A DNA stretch of 64,000 bases from Otatea glauca (lineage: Eukaryota; Streptophyta; Magnoliopsida; Poales; Poaceae): contig CM070720.1 in the NCBI GenBank assembly GCA_036346275.1, positions 10,331,278 through 10,395,277 of the forward strand, written 5' to 3'. The notes beneath the pieces were generated by a model. That model made no database searches, had not been told where the DNA came from, and was given only the letters and a program-made list of their open reading frames with translations. Below, in pieces: positions 22,330 to 34,798 of this stretch. A program made the translations under genes and the position numbers. Numbering within the stretch: the first letter of the stretch is position 1; every line of letters begins with the position of its first letter.

Positions 22330-22987
22330 TGTTTGACCAAAATTTGGCAAGTCTAGTCAAAATCGGCAATAAAGTCAGATATGTGGAAATTAACGGACAG
22401 GTTGGAAAGATTTGGAGATATTTGGTAAATAGCAAGATCTTTAAGGAAATAACTGCCTGAGATAAGGCCGATACGGATAAGGACTTGAAACGTGTTGTAA
22501 AAGAACACGATCGGTCGACGGGTATAAAAGAAGGGTCGAAGCAAACTGCTAAAGGATCCAAGACAACACAATCAACCAGCCTTTATTTTCTTACCTTTTC
22601 CGTCGACTAGGAGTAGTTTCTGTAATTTAGCCTTCTTGTAAGTCGATCTTGATCAATAAAGTTGCGCATCGCCGATTGTTGATCTTCTTCAAATTACGCC
22701 CCAGGTTCGATTTGTTCTGATTTTGTTGCGCATCGCCTTCTTCAGAATCGATATACCTTTATCTTTTGATTACCCTTAATCGGCTAATTAGACTTATCCT
22801 GTTACTTTGATCTTGATCGGCTTCAAGCTGATTGAGTATAAGCCGATTGATCTTCGCGATCGGCTTTGTGTGAATTTTATATTTTTACCTTGTCGATTAC
22901 AGGTCAAATCGACTGGTACGCTCTGAACCCGGTGTTCGTCTGGTGTGCTATTGTCAGAAACCCTACCTTATGTTTTTGACGCCAACA
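22330..22987 (+). repeat. element A 3' LTR
   Basis: 658 bp, TGTTTGACCAAAATTTGG to GACGCCAACA. It matches the left LTR closely, with scattered substitutions and small indels (for example near 22433-22455). Followed by the second GTATC at 22988-22992. Confidence 0.95.
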
Positions 22988-22992
22988 GTATC

Positions 22993-23937
22993 AAATGGGC
23001 TAAAACCATCTGTAGCAAGAACTAGTCTTAAATTGAAAGGTTCTTATGCAAAGGTCTTGAACTTGTTGTCAAAATCTTTCCATGCTTTACCATCAGCTGG
23101 ATGCCTCATTTCATTTTCAACAAACGACCTCTTCTCCTTGTGCCACCTTGCATACTGTGCTCTATCCTTTGACATGAAAACTCTCGGAAGACTTGGTATT
23201 ATTGGAAAATACCAAAGTACCTTTCGGGGAACTCTTTTTTTCCTTCGGTGTCTTTCCGCCTTTACTCTCCAAACACTAGACATTGGTTGTCCAGCCTCCC
23301 GAAGTATACTCTTAACTTCATTATATGATTTTGGTAGCCTACTACCATCTGGTAGCGCCAATAAAAGCAATCGAGGCAATGAATTAAATCCATTATTGGT
23401 AATTCGATTATAAACCTTGATATGCATCAGTTTAACCAAGGAAGACAATCCTGAGAATTCAGTGCAGCCTGGATAAAGTTCACGCTTGGTTTCTTCCATC
23501 AAATTTGCAAATATATTTGGCCCATTTTCACCATGGGTCGCAGCTGTGTACATATCCTCAAGCAAACCTGGAATTCCACTATTATTATCTTTTTCTTCAT
23601 CGTCATCGTCATTATCCATGCCAACCCCCTCACAATAAAATACTTCATGCTCTTCTCCATTGCCAAGTGCACCATCATTCACATCACTTTAAGACTGGCC
23701 ATCACTGATTGATTATCCATGCTGTATCCATTGAATGTACATCCTTGACATACCATAAATATGGATGTGATCCTCCACTTCTGCTTGAGATATGTGTTTG
23801 TGATTTAGGCCTTGACGACATGGGCATTTTATTTCATCAGTTTCATTGAAATGATCCTGAACAAATTGCATAAACAGAGCCACTCCATTCAAATAGGTAG
23901 GAGTGAATAGCAAGGTATTAATCCAAATTTTATCCAT
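22993..23937 (-). pseudogene. CACTA TNP2 transposase, N-terminal part
   Basis: The minus-strand frame starts at ATG 23935-23937 with MDKIWINTLLFTPTYLNGVA, FVQDHFNETDEIKCPCRQGL and IYGMSRMYIQWIQHG, the transposase-associated zinc-binding domain. After two in-frame stops (about 23700-23712) it continues with an acidic linker (GVGMDNDDDDEEKDN), LYPGCTEFSGLSSLVKLMHI, LPKSYNEVKSILREAG, VPRKVLWYFPIIPSLPRVFM and MRHPADGKAWKDFDNKFKTF, then, past another stop, EPFNLRLVLATDGFSPFDT up to the GTATC insertion site. The protein continues at 8248. The usual cysteine-rich segment after the LPKSY block is missing or altered. TNP2 binds transposon ends and catalyses excision. Confidence 0.9.
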
Positions 23938-24406
23938 TTGAGCCTATGAGCAAAATGCAAATTATCAGTCCTCAGAATATGTACATAGCTAGTTCAAAGT
24001 ATATCAAGGAAAGATATTACATTGATGGATCTCATTCCACGGACTTCAATAGTGGACCCACTTATAAAAAAATCTACTATGAGATAATTAAAAGAAACAT
24101 TCAATAAGAATAGAAGAATCTCATATGAGCGTTTCATCAGGCATCTTTGTTTCCAAAGGATCAAGTACAATAAATTTAGTAATTTGAACCAATTTAATCG
24201 AGATCAAGTACCAAGAATGTAGCAAATAAACACTATTAGTCATAAATCAATAAGGAAGAGTAATCAATGCTAAGTTTTTAGAATTCATGCTAATTTACAA
24301 GAACTCACAAAGTTGAAATTAAAAATGTAAAACATATAGCTAACCTCTAATTAAAATCACTTGGGCAATCTTTTGCTAGCTAGATCCTTCTAATTTAGAG
24401 GCTAAA
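23938..24406. other. AT-rich DNA upstream of TNP2; no gene seen
   Basis: Presumably upstream intron or promoter of the CACTA element. No terminal CACTA repeat is present before the solo LTR at 24407; DNA beyond the LTR (44722 onward) may be its continuation. CTAAA at 24402-24406 is the left target duplication of that LTR. Confidence 0.4.
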
Positions 24407-25800
24407 TGTAATATCCCAAATAGTTTTTTTGCTGTTTTAGGCTGAAATTTGGGATTTTTGGGTTGTTTGTGGGCTTTTAGAGGCTGATTAGCTGTTGTGG
24501 GCTGTTTTGGGCCTAGTGAGGCTGCTCATGAACTTTTAGTGGTGGGTTTTAGCACATAGGGGGACAACACTCAAAACCCTACCATTTTTCCCCGCCCCTC
24601 CCACTAGCCGCACATCCCCACTCAACTGCACGCCTCCCCCCTCTTGGTTGTGCGCCCTTCCCCCTCCTCCTGTGCATTTCTGGCTCCCTCATGGCTCCTT
24701 TCAGCCGAGTCCTTGCTTACTCCGAGTGGTTTTGATTTGCTTGGTGGGGTGGAGATTGCGCGATTCGACGAGAGGATTCCGTTTTCGACGTTCTTTCGCG
24801 GTTCTGCGGGAAGGTATAATTCTCATACATTTATGAGAATGGGTGGATTTGGTTTGTATTTTTGGAGATGCCATGTTAGTTTTCCCTATTTTAGTGCTGT
24901 GAATAGGATGGTTTGGAGAAATCCTTGTGAGGGGCAAATTCTGATCTCATGTAGTGCTTTTAGCATTTTAGGGCAGCGTTTTGTGGCACTTTTCATCAGT
25001 TTTTGAGGGGTTGGTGGTGGTGAAAAAATGTAGATTATTATCTTTAGTTTAATTAGAGACTAAGAACACGAATTTTGATTAAGCAGTTTAAAAATTATGG
25101 CCATTTGAAGCTCTATTGTCCAGATTCTATTTCTGTTGGAAGTAACCACGGTAATTTGTTTATTACGGCTATCTAGAGGCCGAATTAAATTATTTTAATA
25201 ACCAGAGATAGCTAGGATATTTCCTGTAGATTTCAAAAATGACATCTTTTGCTTAATTTGGAGTTGTATAAAAATAGTTACGAAATTGTGAAGTCTGTTG
25301 TCCAGTTTATCGATAGATCAATTTTCTGGATTGAATTCGAGAGACTTGATGTAGTCATTAAAAATGATGGGAAACTAGAATATTGTGGGTATTCTTGTGT
25401 AGTTCTTATAAAGTTAATGAATTCCTAGTTTTGGGCTCTTGACTAAAATTTATGGTATTCTTCCTGTTAAGACTACAAGGGTTTAATTGATGTCCAAGAG
25501 TGATAGTTTAACCTGGGGATGGTGCATAGTTGCGTTATTGTTATTTTTGGTGTATGCACTGTTGTGGCATATTTTTGAGGAGGTGTGTTTGCTGTAGGTT
25601 GTGTGACTCCGGGTGTGGCCTCAAGCTCACGCCCCTCCTCTTCGCGTGGTAAAGAGGCAAATATTACTTGTTTAGCCTAATTGTTGAGCTAGCTATGTGA
25701 TGTTAATGTTGCTGAAATTATTTGCTAGTATGTTTTTCTAGTTGTCATTATGCATGGGATTAATGTTATGTGGTTGCTTATTTATTTATACCTATGTTGT

Positions 25801-26745
25801 TGAAGGACCGAGATGGCGAACAGAGGGGGGGTGAATGGATGCAAATAAATTTTCCCCCAAAATACTCCAACAAAAACCTCGACAAGATCGATCAAAGGAA
25901 ATCGTGAAAAGCCCGAAAAACTAGACAACTATGTGTACCTCTAGCTTGCATGGATAAGTACCATAAAATATGTGGGGATTTTTGAGTCACAATTCTGGTT
26001 GTCTAGTGTCCCAACTCTTGCTTTTAGAAAGAACATCAATTCAAATCACAAAAGTCACTTTCAGAAAAGCAAAAGCAGAATTTCCAGAACTTGTCCTCAA
26101 TTTGAACAGGAGGTTGGTGGGTTTTTGCAGCTCAAAAAATTTTGAGAATTTTTCTCCCTATGAGAATCAGAGTCGTGAAAAATACCACCAAATTTCTCCT
26201 CAAAAATCCTTACATAAAAAACAAGAAAAATCGAAGAACACAGTTAGTCAAGAACATCGAGCAGAAAGTTTGGGGCTCGGTTTTCACCTCATGGCGCCCA
26301 AACGGTGCAACAAGTGAACTCCAAAATTTTTCTGAAGGTGGATATCAGAGTCCCTCACCTCCTCCAAGAAGAATCACTTAAAAAGGAGTTTTCTAGATTT
26401 TTATAAAAACAAAATACTAAATGCTGCGCAAAGAACAAGTTCTGAACAAAGTTGGAACTTGAAAGAAAAGATGTTCTCTACTCAATCCAAGAGTGCAAAA
26501 GAGATGTAAAACCATATGAACACACTCAAAACATCCAAGATCAACAGCATTTAGAAGGAGGGGAGGCAAATCCAAATTGCGTGAAAGTAAATTGCGAGAA
26601 TGTAATTGCGGGAAAGTAAATGCTGAATTTAAATTGCGTAAAGTAAAGACATAATGTAAATGCGCAAAATAAATTCAGAGATGGATGGATAAAACTTTCA
26701 TTTCTGGAAGGAGAGGTTACAAAGCCTCACTTTCATGTGGGCAAA
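25801..26745 (-). repeat. copia 3' LTR, outer part only
   Basis: Matches 42941-43904 of the right LTR with a few percent differences and a 19-base indel (present at about 43152-43170, absent here). Interrupted after GCAAA at 26741-26745 by the chromovirus. Confidence 0.93.
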
Positions 26746-29700
26746 TGTCGGGACCCGAATCTGCAAATCCGGACCATCTGTGTATTCCATGCTAGTCCAG
26801 GATCATGCTAGCACATATAGACTTTATAGGGTTGCACATCACAGACATTCACAGCGATATACAAATAAATAGTGCAACACTTATATAAACTGAGTTGTAC
26901 GACCTTATGGTCTCCTTACATAAAATCAGCCACGCAGGGCTTACATTATTCAGAGTAAACGAAATAGCAGCGGAACAAAATAAATGTCGTGGAAGCCTTC
27001 ATCTTGCCACAGGCAACCGACTGGGCTTGCCCCCTAATTGCTCGGATCCTCAATGTACTCCTCCCAGGCTGGTGTAGACTCCTCCACTGATGTTGGTGTT
27101 GATAAGCAAGGAGGGGTGAGTACACAAGGTACTCAACAAGTAATGCACGGAATGCAGCGCTATTACTATATGCAAAGCTTATTCCAAAGGATTGACTTAA
27201 TTGGTTCTTTTGCATTAAACAACATTTTAAACCAGTATTTTATTTAGATTAAAGCAGTAAAACAGTTATGATAGTACTAATATCTTTAAATAGTTTTTCT
27301 TCGAAGATTCTCGACACACTGACCTTAATACCATTTTAGCATTGGCACATAGCCACCCTTTCCACATTTTTATTTATGAAGATCTACCCTTGATCTGTAA
27401 TCCCGAGCAATGCTCATTACCATGAAAGCACGGCTATTCGAATAGTTTTGACACTCTGCAGAGGTTGTACACTTTACCCACAAGATACAAACCGCCACCA
27501 CATAGGTGATTGTCCGCAACAAAGCTTTTCAGAACCTCTACCTTAACCAAAGAACCTCTCCAGTATTGCCTTCACTATCACTTCCCTCACACAGAGTCAA
27601 GTATAGGATGTGCCAAACACGCTTGGATGGGCACCAAGTCAGTAGCACAGTACGCTCCCCGCATGAGATACACCCCCGCACCTTTGTCACCCCGAGGTAT
27701 CGGAGGAAAGATATCGAACCCTAATCAACTAGGTCTGTCCCATACGGACATGTGGTTGTACGGTGACTCAGATCAAAGGCTTGCAAGGTGAAGTCCTTAA
27801 TCGACCAAGGCAAGACTTCCAAGACTCAACAAGGGCACACACCCGCTGTAGGCACACAGACTCACAACACTCATCAACCCAATGCCACACAGCCCACTTG
27901 GCACACAAACCTCTTGCCACTTGCCTTAGTCTAAATCATTTCCCACCCAGTTGATTATTATGCAACACATGCCAGCAATAACTCAACATCGGTATGGAAC
28001 CACACAGGTCTCCATACTTCAATCTCATCAGGTGGCAACATCACACCACATTCAAAATACATTCAATATTCCATTAGTCAATATTGTAGCATTTTTTTGA
28101 AAGATTATTCATGATTCGCTGCGGTGCTAAGCATCTATTCACTGCCTAGCCTCCCGTGTTGGCATAGTATTAACATCCAACTAATATAATCAATCTTAGG
28201 TGACAATGATTTAGGCATACAATTAATAATTTCAAGGTGGCATAACAAAATGGGTTGATTAACTACATTATCCCAAATTAATTTAAATTCATTTTTAATA
28301 AATAAGCATGCATAATTTCAAAGCATAAATTACATTTTAAAATCTGGGATCAAAATGATCAAAGCATCACTTGCCTTCAAAGAGTTGCTGGTCGTGTTTT
28401 GAAGCTTGGTCTTGGGCATTTAACTCTTCCTCGAAACCTTCCTAAATTTATGCTACTCTGCATAAACAATATATGCAATAAATAGCTAATATAGAAGACT
28501 AAATGACCTCAAAAATTCAAATAAAATTCACCATTAAAGATATCACAATTTTATGAATTTTTAGAAATTTGAATCACCCAAATCCGAGTTAAAATGCAAA
28601 AGTTATAGCCATTTGAAGTTTGAATAAAATATGAAAATACAGAAATTAGAAAATCCGATTTTTCCAAATTATTTTTATAATGAAAAATCGCATTTATGAT
28701 GTCAGCATCGCATCATGATGACGATAGCACAGAAAAGAATTTCGGCCAAAATATTTTTATATATAAAAATATTTATGACGTCAGCGATGACGTCAGCATG
28801 ACACATGGCAGCCTCTGGTGCCACCACGTCATCTCGGTCTATGGGCTCGGTTCACGGCTCGGCTCTGGTCTACCGTGGACTCGGTCCACCAGAACAGCGC
28901 ATCCACACGGCAAGATCTGAGCCGTTCATTGAATCAACGGCCAGATCCACGCGCCACACCGCACTGCCTCGATATCTACGCGACACGCATCCAACGATCG
29001 CTCAGATCCAACAGGCAACACCGCGCTGCCACTGCGACGCCTCGGTTTTAGCAACGACACACGTCGACATCACGACGGCTCGTTCAAAATCGGCGATCAG
29101 GATTTGGTCCGGTTCCCAGTCAACGTGCGCACGCGTCTGATCCTGATTCGTCAAGGGTTCGGCGCAATCTCAGCCGCACGTTCAAAAATGAATGGCACAG
29201 ATTCAAGGGGCAGTCCTAGATCTAATCCTCGCCACTGAGATTCAATCCAACGGTCTCGGTATTCCGAGTTTTTTACTGTGGATGGCGTAACGTGGCTCAA
29301 TCCTACGCGTCCATTACCGATCCAATGGCTTAGATCTAAACACGTTACAGAAATTAAACCCAATCTCTACAATTTAATCTAGATCTAACGGTCATGAAAC
29401 AATCTAAACATATACAGAGGTGGAGGCGACGTGGACTCACCGTAGCGGTTGGATGATGATCAGATGGCTGAGGGAGTTCGGCGGGGTCGGCGGCGGCTCG
29501 GACGAAGAAGTTGCCGGAGCTGAGGAAGATGACCTCGACGACGGTGTTGTAGCGGCTCTCTGGCGCGAAGAAGTACCCAGATCGACGTGGCTTTCTTCGG
29601 TGAACCCGGTACACGGTCGGAACACGGCGGAAGGCGACAGACGGCGACGGGGTGAAGCAAAAACGACAGCGGCGCAGAGACGTAACTACGGCGAGCAAAA

Positions 29701-30279
29701 GCGGGCGCTAGAGGGGGTCTCGGCGTGCGTGCAAGGAGTCAAACTGAGCGGCGTTGAGTCCTCTGCAGAACGCGCTCATCAACGCGGCTTAAAGGGCCTC
29801 GACGTGCGCGCTACAGGCGGTGAAACGAGCGGAAACGATCGGCAGCATTAGCTCCGGTGATCTCGCGAAGACGACCGACGTGGCGCAATCCTAGATGTCC
29901 ACGCAGCGAAGATTCGACGGCGCACGCGTTCGGCGATGTGGCGCAATGGCACCGCGAATTCGACGGACGGCCGAGCGCTACCGCGACTAGGGTTTCAGCA
30001 CAACTGGGTTCGGCGGCAAGATAGAGTAACTGCTCGCCCATTATCGCTCATCCTATTTTTAAAACATTTCTGATTAAAAATAAATCAGATAAATAAACAA
30101 AGCCAAAATAAATAGCAAAAATACCCGGAAAAATCCAAAAAAATTCTAGAAAATACTTTGAGACATTTGGAACTCATATAAAATATTTTCAATAAAAGTT
30201 TGTATAAACTTTTGCATGAATTTATTGAAAATCAAAAATACTTCAAAATTTAAATTAGAGCAAATTTTAGGGTGTTACA
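26746..30279 (-). repeat. chromovirus 3' LTR (3.5 kb)
   Basis: On the plus strand it runs TGTCGGGACCCG...GGTGTTACA, the mirror of the solo LTR at 15182-18292. Several open frames within it (for example 27506-27954 and 29354-29851) have no conserved domain and are treated as LTR noncoding sequence. Confidence 0.93.
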
Positions 30280-30290
30280 AACCTCCCTTA
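30280..30290 (-). promoter_or_regulatory. polypurine tract of the chromovirus
   Basis: Minus strand TAAGGGAGGTT abuts the 3' LTR, the plus-strand primer site. Confidence 0.75.
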
Positions 30291-30299
30291 ATGTAATCT

Positions 30300-31083
30300 C
30301 GCCTCGAGATTCGTGAGTCGTCTGACGTAAATAGGTTAGGGAACTCCTTCTTCGATCTTCTTCACGCTCCCACGCTGCTTCACTTTCCAATGGTTGCTCC
30401 ATCAACTCGCAGAACGTGTTGACTTGTTCCTTGTCTCTCTGCCCATTATGTCCGTAATCTTCATCGGATGCTCTTTGTAAGTCGTGTCTTCTTGCACTCG
30501 ATTGCCTCTAACGGTGTTTGCTCTTCCTACATCAAGACACTTCTTCGCCAGATACATGGAATACATCATGCACTCCTCGCCAAAGATCATGTAACTCCAA
30601 TCGATATGCAACTTCACCTCTGCGGCTCAAGATCTTGAACGCCCAACATATCTGGTGCGACCTTCCCTTTTGTGTGGAATCTTCGACTCTTTGAGTGGCG
30701 TGACTCGAGATACACAAAATTTTCGGTTCAAAGCTCAATTCCTATGACGGTTGTCGGATAGCTTTTCTGCTTTGATCGGGCAATCTTTAGTCTTTCTCGA
30801 TCATGGCGATTTGCTTTTCCGCTTTTTGCAGTACATCCGGGCCAAAAACATGTCGTTCACCTATCTCATTCCAATTCAATGGTGTTCGACAGGATCGACC
30901 ATACAGAGTTTCAAATGGGGACATCTCAGAACTCGCTTGATAATCAAGTATTGTAATCGAACTCAAAGATAAGGCAAGCACTTGTCCCATGAAGTAGAAT
31001 ATGCTAAAGCACATGCCCTCAAAGATATCTTCCAATATCCGTTAACTCTCTCGGTTTGTCCATCCGTCTGCATGGATGGTATG
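30300..31083 (-). pseudogene. chromovirus integrase C-terminus and chromodomain-like tail
   Basis: Minus-strand fragments in changing frames: PSMQTDGQTERVN (the integrase catalytic glutamate), YQASSEMSPFETLYGRSCRT with LNWNEIGERHVFGPDVLQ, then KILSRRGEVAYRLELH and VHDVFHVS, and near the end YKEHPMKI, DIMGRETRNK, and SEAAWEREED (the last in a separate frame). The final block is the shortened chromodomain of Tekay-type elements, thought to direct integration to heterochromatin. Several frameshifts separate the pieces. The frame closes just before the polypurine tract. Confidence 0.75.
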
Positions 31084-31671
31084 TCAGATCAAGTTCAAAC
31101 GAGTCCCCATTGCTTCATGTAGCTTACCCCAAAATCTAGAGGTAAATTGGGTACCTCTGTCTGACACTATCTTCTTCGGTACTCCGTGCAAATAGACAAT
31201 TCTCGCCATATAAAGTTCTGCTAACCGGTCTCCGGAATAAGTGGTCTTTACCGGTATAAAGTGTGCAACTTTAGTTAAGCGATCCACTATGACCCATATG
31301 GAATCATATCCGCCTTGAGTTCTGGGCAACCCGGTTATGAAATCCATACCAATTTCTTCCCATTTCCATTCAGGTATCCTTAGGGGTTGTAATAGTCCTG
31401 CTAGTCTCTGGTGCATAGCTTTGACTCTTTGGCATATGTCACATAATGCAACATATTCGACGACTTCCCGTTTCATGCTTGGCCACCAAAACCTTTCTTT
31501 TAAATCTTGATACATTTTTGCACTTCCTGGATGAATTGAGTACTTGGAGTCATGGGCCTCCTCCAAAATTAACTGCTTCAAATCCTTTTTGTTCAGCTCA
31601 CAAATGCGCTCTTTAAACCACATAGTACCTTGCTCATCCAGTTTGAAATCCTTTGCCTTGCCTGCATCCAT
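31084..31671 (-). pseudogene. chromovirus integrase, zinc finger and core
   Basis: EEAHDSKYSIHPGSAKMYQD and YVALCDICQRVK form the HHCC finger; WEEIGMDFITGLPRTQGGYD has the first core aspartate and KKIVSDRGTQFTSRFWGKL the second. The frame shifts or stops after MGTRLNLI, just before the glutamate-bearing block at about 31050. The domain order and spacing are those of a full-length Ty3 integrase, so this copy looks to have been inactivated by small lesions only. Confidence 0.9.
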
Positions 31672-32061
31672 CTTGTCCTTAATTCTCTTGATTTTGTCGT
31701 CATTTTTCTACCCTTCCCTGATCTGATCTTCCAAGGTAGGTTTTACTTCCAAGGTAGCCAAAAATCCTTCCGGTACCACTTCCAATCCTAGCTTCTGGAA
31801 ATCCTTACACAATTCTGCCTGACTTGTTTCCAACAGCATATTTACACTGTGGTTCTTTCTGCTCAAGGCATCCGCCACCACGTTGGCTTTGCCAAGATGG
31901 TAATGAATTCCAACATTATACTCTTTGATTAACTCAAGCCATCTTCTTTGCCTCATATTCAGGTCAGCTTGCGTGAAGATATACTTAAGACTTTTATGAT
32001 CGGTATACACTTCACATCTGTTTCCAATGAGATAGTGACGCCATATTTTTAGGGCATGCAC
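31672..32061 (-). pseudogene. chromovirus RNase H C-terminal part and linker
   Basis: LKIWRHYLIGNRCEVYTDHK, SLKYIFTQADLNMRQRRWLE and YHLGKANVVADALSRK give the RNase H core, with YTDH holding a catalytic aspartate and VADALSR the end of the fold. A further segment (LETSQAELCKDFQKLGLEVV) leads to a stop, beyond which the integrase begins. The frame is broken upstream at about 32065-32136 from the RT. Confidence 0.88.
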
Positions 32062-33000
32062 TACAAAGAGCTAATTCTAAATCATGAGTCTGATAGTTCT
32101 CCTCATGTGGCCTCAATTGCCTCGATGCATATGCTATTACCTTCGGTTTTGCATCAATACACATCCCAATCCTTGACGTGATGCATCACAATAGATGTCA
32201 AGCCTTGATGAACGCTGTAAAACTAATACAAAGCCGATGTTAATCGCTTCTTCAACTCCCAAAACTCTTCTCGCACTCAGGTGTCCATAAGAATTTCTTT
32301 TTTTTTTTAACAATTGCATAAGGGGTCTCGCAATCGTGGAGAATCCTTCGATGAAACGTCGGTAATATCCCGCCATTCCAAGGAAACTACGGATTTGGGT
32401 TACCGTCTTTGGTTGTTCCCAATGTAATATTGTCTCCACTTTCTTTGGATCTACCGCAACTCCTTCTGCAGTCATTATGTGTCCAAGAAATTCAACCTTA
32501 TTCTTCCATAAATCACATTTACTAAATTTTGCAAACAATCGTTGTTCCTTTAATTTCTCAAGGACTAGCCTTAAATGTTCGGCGTGCTCTTCCTTCGTCT
32601 TGGAATAAATAAGGATATCATCAATAAACACGACGACGAACTTATCCATGTATTCCATGAAAACCTTATTCATTAAGTTCATGAAATATGCTGGTGCATT
32701 TGTCAAACCAAAAGACATCACTGTAAACTCGTAATGTCCATATCTTGACGAGAATGCAATCTTCGGAATATCCTCTGATCGGATCTTCAATTGATGGTAT
32801 CTTGATCGAAGATCAATCTTGGAGAAGACTCCTGCTCCCCTCAACTGATCGAAAAGATCGTCGATCCTGGGTAGCGGATACTTATTCTTTTCGTCACATC
32901 ATTGAGTGCACGATAGTCTATACACATCCTAAAACTCCCGTCCTTCTTCTTGACGAACAAGACAGGTGCTCCCCATGGCGATGAACTAGGTTTTATAAAT
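32062..33000 (-). pseudogene. chromovirus reverse transcriptase
   Basis: From about 33000 leftwards: KSSSPWGAPVLFVKKKDGS-like wording and RMCIDYRALNDVTK, a frame break near 32845, then FSKIDLRSRYHQLKIRSEDI, GHYEFTVMSFGLTNAPAYFM, the catalytic box VVFIDDILIYSKT with both aspartates intact, KFSKCDLWKNKVEFLGHIM, and IRSFLGMAGYYRRFIEGFS. A polyT-linked lesion near 32300 (a KKKR run on the minus strand) disrupts the thumb and connection before LDIYCDASRQGLGCVLMQ. RT copies the element's RNA in the particle. Confidence 0.9.
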
Positions 33001-33600
33001 CCTTTTTCCAGCAGCTCTTCAATTTGCTTCTTCATTTCCACTAATTCCTCTGTGGACATCCTGTAAGGTCTCTTAGCTATTGGAGCTGTCCCTGGAACAA
33101 GCTCTATCACGAACTCGATATCTCTATCTGGCGACATTCCAGGTAAATCTTTCGGGAAAACATCCGGATATTCATTGACTGTGGAAACTTCCTCCAAGCT
33201 GTCGATCTTCATGTTGTTGACCATTAATTGTCCATCCCGTATTGTTTTTGCTTCAAATTCAACCCTTCTCCCTTCCGGGCTCTCGATTGATATAACTCTT
33301 TTTCCGTAGTCCAGCACTGCCTTGTGTTTGGTTAACCAATCCATTCTCAGGATAACATCCAAGGTTTGGGTATTCAATATGATTAGGTTCGCTAGGAACT
33401 CTATTCCATTAATTATTAGCCTTACCCCAGAACATCCTATATTGGATCGGAGTTCTGATCCAGGGGATTGGACTATAAGTACACACTTAAGTTCCACAAT
33501 ATCCAAATTATTGCGAATGGCAAAATCTTGAGAAACAAATGAATGTGATGCTCCAGAGTCAAATAAAACAATGGTCGGTGCTGAGTTTACTAGAACTTAC
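33001..33600 (-). pseudogene. chromovirus protease and protease-RT linker
   Basis: The minus strand reads VLFDSGASHSFVSQDFAIRN with an intact DSG active site at about 33530-33570, interrupted by a stop, then CVLIVQSPGSELRSNIGCSG, VRLIINGIEFLANLIILNTQ, LDVILRMDWLTKHKAVLDYG, and the conserved linker YPDVFPKDLPGMSPDRDIEF with TAPIAKRPYRMSTEELVEMK. The MDWL block normally reads GMDWL and here begins RMDWL. Confidence 0.88.
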
Positions 33601-33702
33601 CCAAGACAACGTCCGTGGCGCTCGAGTTCATCCGCTGTAATGTGGTTGACTCGGCCTCGTGCAGCTTCCTTGAGATGGAGTTGCCAATGACGCTGCTCGC
33701 GT

Positions 33703-34798
33703 TCACATTCGGCGCCGAGTCCTTGTAGGTGTATTCCCAGTGTTAAATCGGACCGGGTGACACCTCCTTCTTTGGGCGCTTGTTGGCGAAGTGCCCCAAC
33801 TCGCTGTGATGATAATAACGCCTTCCTGCCGCTCGCGAGGTTCCTCCATCTGTACTACGCTTCGCTTGAGTCCGCATTCGACCCATCGACGATTTGCCGG
33901 GGGTACCGTCACCGCATCTGGCTGGTACCGATGAACTGTTGGGGTGCCGCCCTCTGCCTCTCTGACTTCGACGACCTCCTTGTTGCGCCATTCTCGCTTC
34001 GTTGTCATCCAACTCTCGGCGCTTGTCCTCCAAAATAAGAGCCTTGTTAACTAGCTCTTGAAAGTCGTGGAATGTGTGGTGATCGGTCCACCGCAATCCC
34101 GCGTTTAATCCATTCATAAAGCGGGATTGTCTGGCCTTATCTGTAGCTATGTTTTCTGGTGCGTAGCGTGCCAACTGAGTAAACTTATTCAGGTAATCGG
34201 CCACTGATTGGCCACCCTGCTTGAGGCTCCAAAATTCCTCTTTCTTAAGATCCATGATACCCTCGGGTACATGGTATTGGCGGAAAGTAGAGGTGAATTC
34301 CTCCCATGTGATTTCTTGGGGATTCTCATGTGCAGTACATAAATTCTCCCACCATTCTGCGGCGGTTCCCTGTAGCTGGTGAGAGGCATAGAGTACCCTC
34401 TCATGTCCCATACACTGGGTTATGTGCAGCTTCCTTTCGATTGTCCTTAGCCAATCGTCCACTTCCATCGGATTGGCGTTGCCGGATAAGGTGGGTGGAC
34501 GAGTTCGCATAAACTCCGACAACCTTGAGTAGGGGTGTGGTCCATGGTTACCCCCAGGTTGATCATTCGCAGCAGCCTGATTGGATATTTGCTGCATGGT
34601 CTGTACCATCGTGTTCATAAGTTGAGTTTGGGCAGCAAGAAAGGCTCCTGATTCTCGCATATCGACTTCGCGGTTGAGGGATTGGCTCCTCATTCGGTTG
34701 TCAGCCGATTCACTCCACTTCCACCGCTCCAATGTTTCATGAGTCCTCACCATCTGTTGCAAACTTCCAGGGTTAAGAAAAGAAGAAATGATAGACAA
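33703..34798 (-). pseudogene. chromovirus gag
   Basis: The capsid core includes FMRTRPPTLSGNANPMEVDD, WLRTIERKLHITQCMGHERV, ASHQLQGTAAEWWENLC, EFTSTFRQYHVPEGIMDLKK and LNKFTQLARYAPENIATDKA. After a basic, Arg/Gly-rich region the expected CCHC knuckle reads RYYHHSELGHFANKRPK: its cysteines are replaced, so the nucleocapsid finger is lost. The frame ends at a stop at 33743. The start is uncertain; the frame is open to 34798. Confidence 0.9.

Larger units (their letters stand above)
8249..22987 (+). mobile_element. element A: complete Ty3/gypsy retrotransposon, Tat/RIRE2-like
   Basis: Two similar LTRs (8249-8909 and 22330-22987, TGTTTG...CCAACA), a GTATC duplication, a primer site, a polypurine tract, gag-protease-RT-RNase H-integrase in that order, and an antisense gene between integrase and the 3' LTR define a Tat-lineage element. 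Without the solo LTR nested at 15182-18292 it is about 11.6 kb. The LTRs differ at scattered sites and small indels but are clearly more than 90 percent alike by eye, so the insertion is moderately recent. Every open frame carries stops, frameshifts or an active-site change, so it is not autonomous. Lineage assignment rests on the DGGA protease, the gag style and the antisense gene. Confidence 0.93.

Noticed and set aside
27038..29851. Many short frames inside the chromovirus LTR
   Set aside because: They lie in LTR sequence that also occurs as a solo LTR, with no domain; LTRs are not expected to encode proteins in this family.
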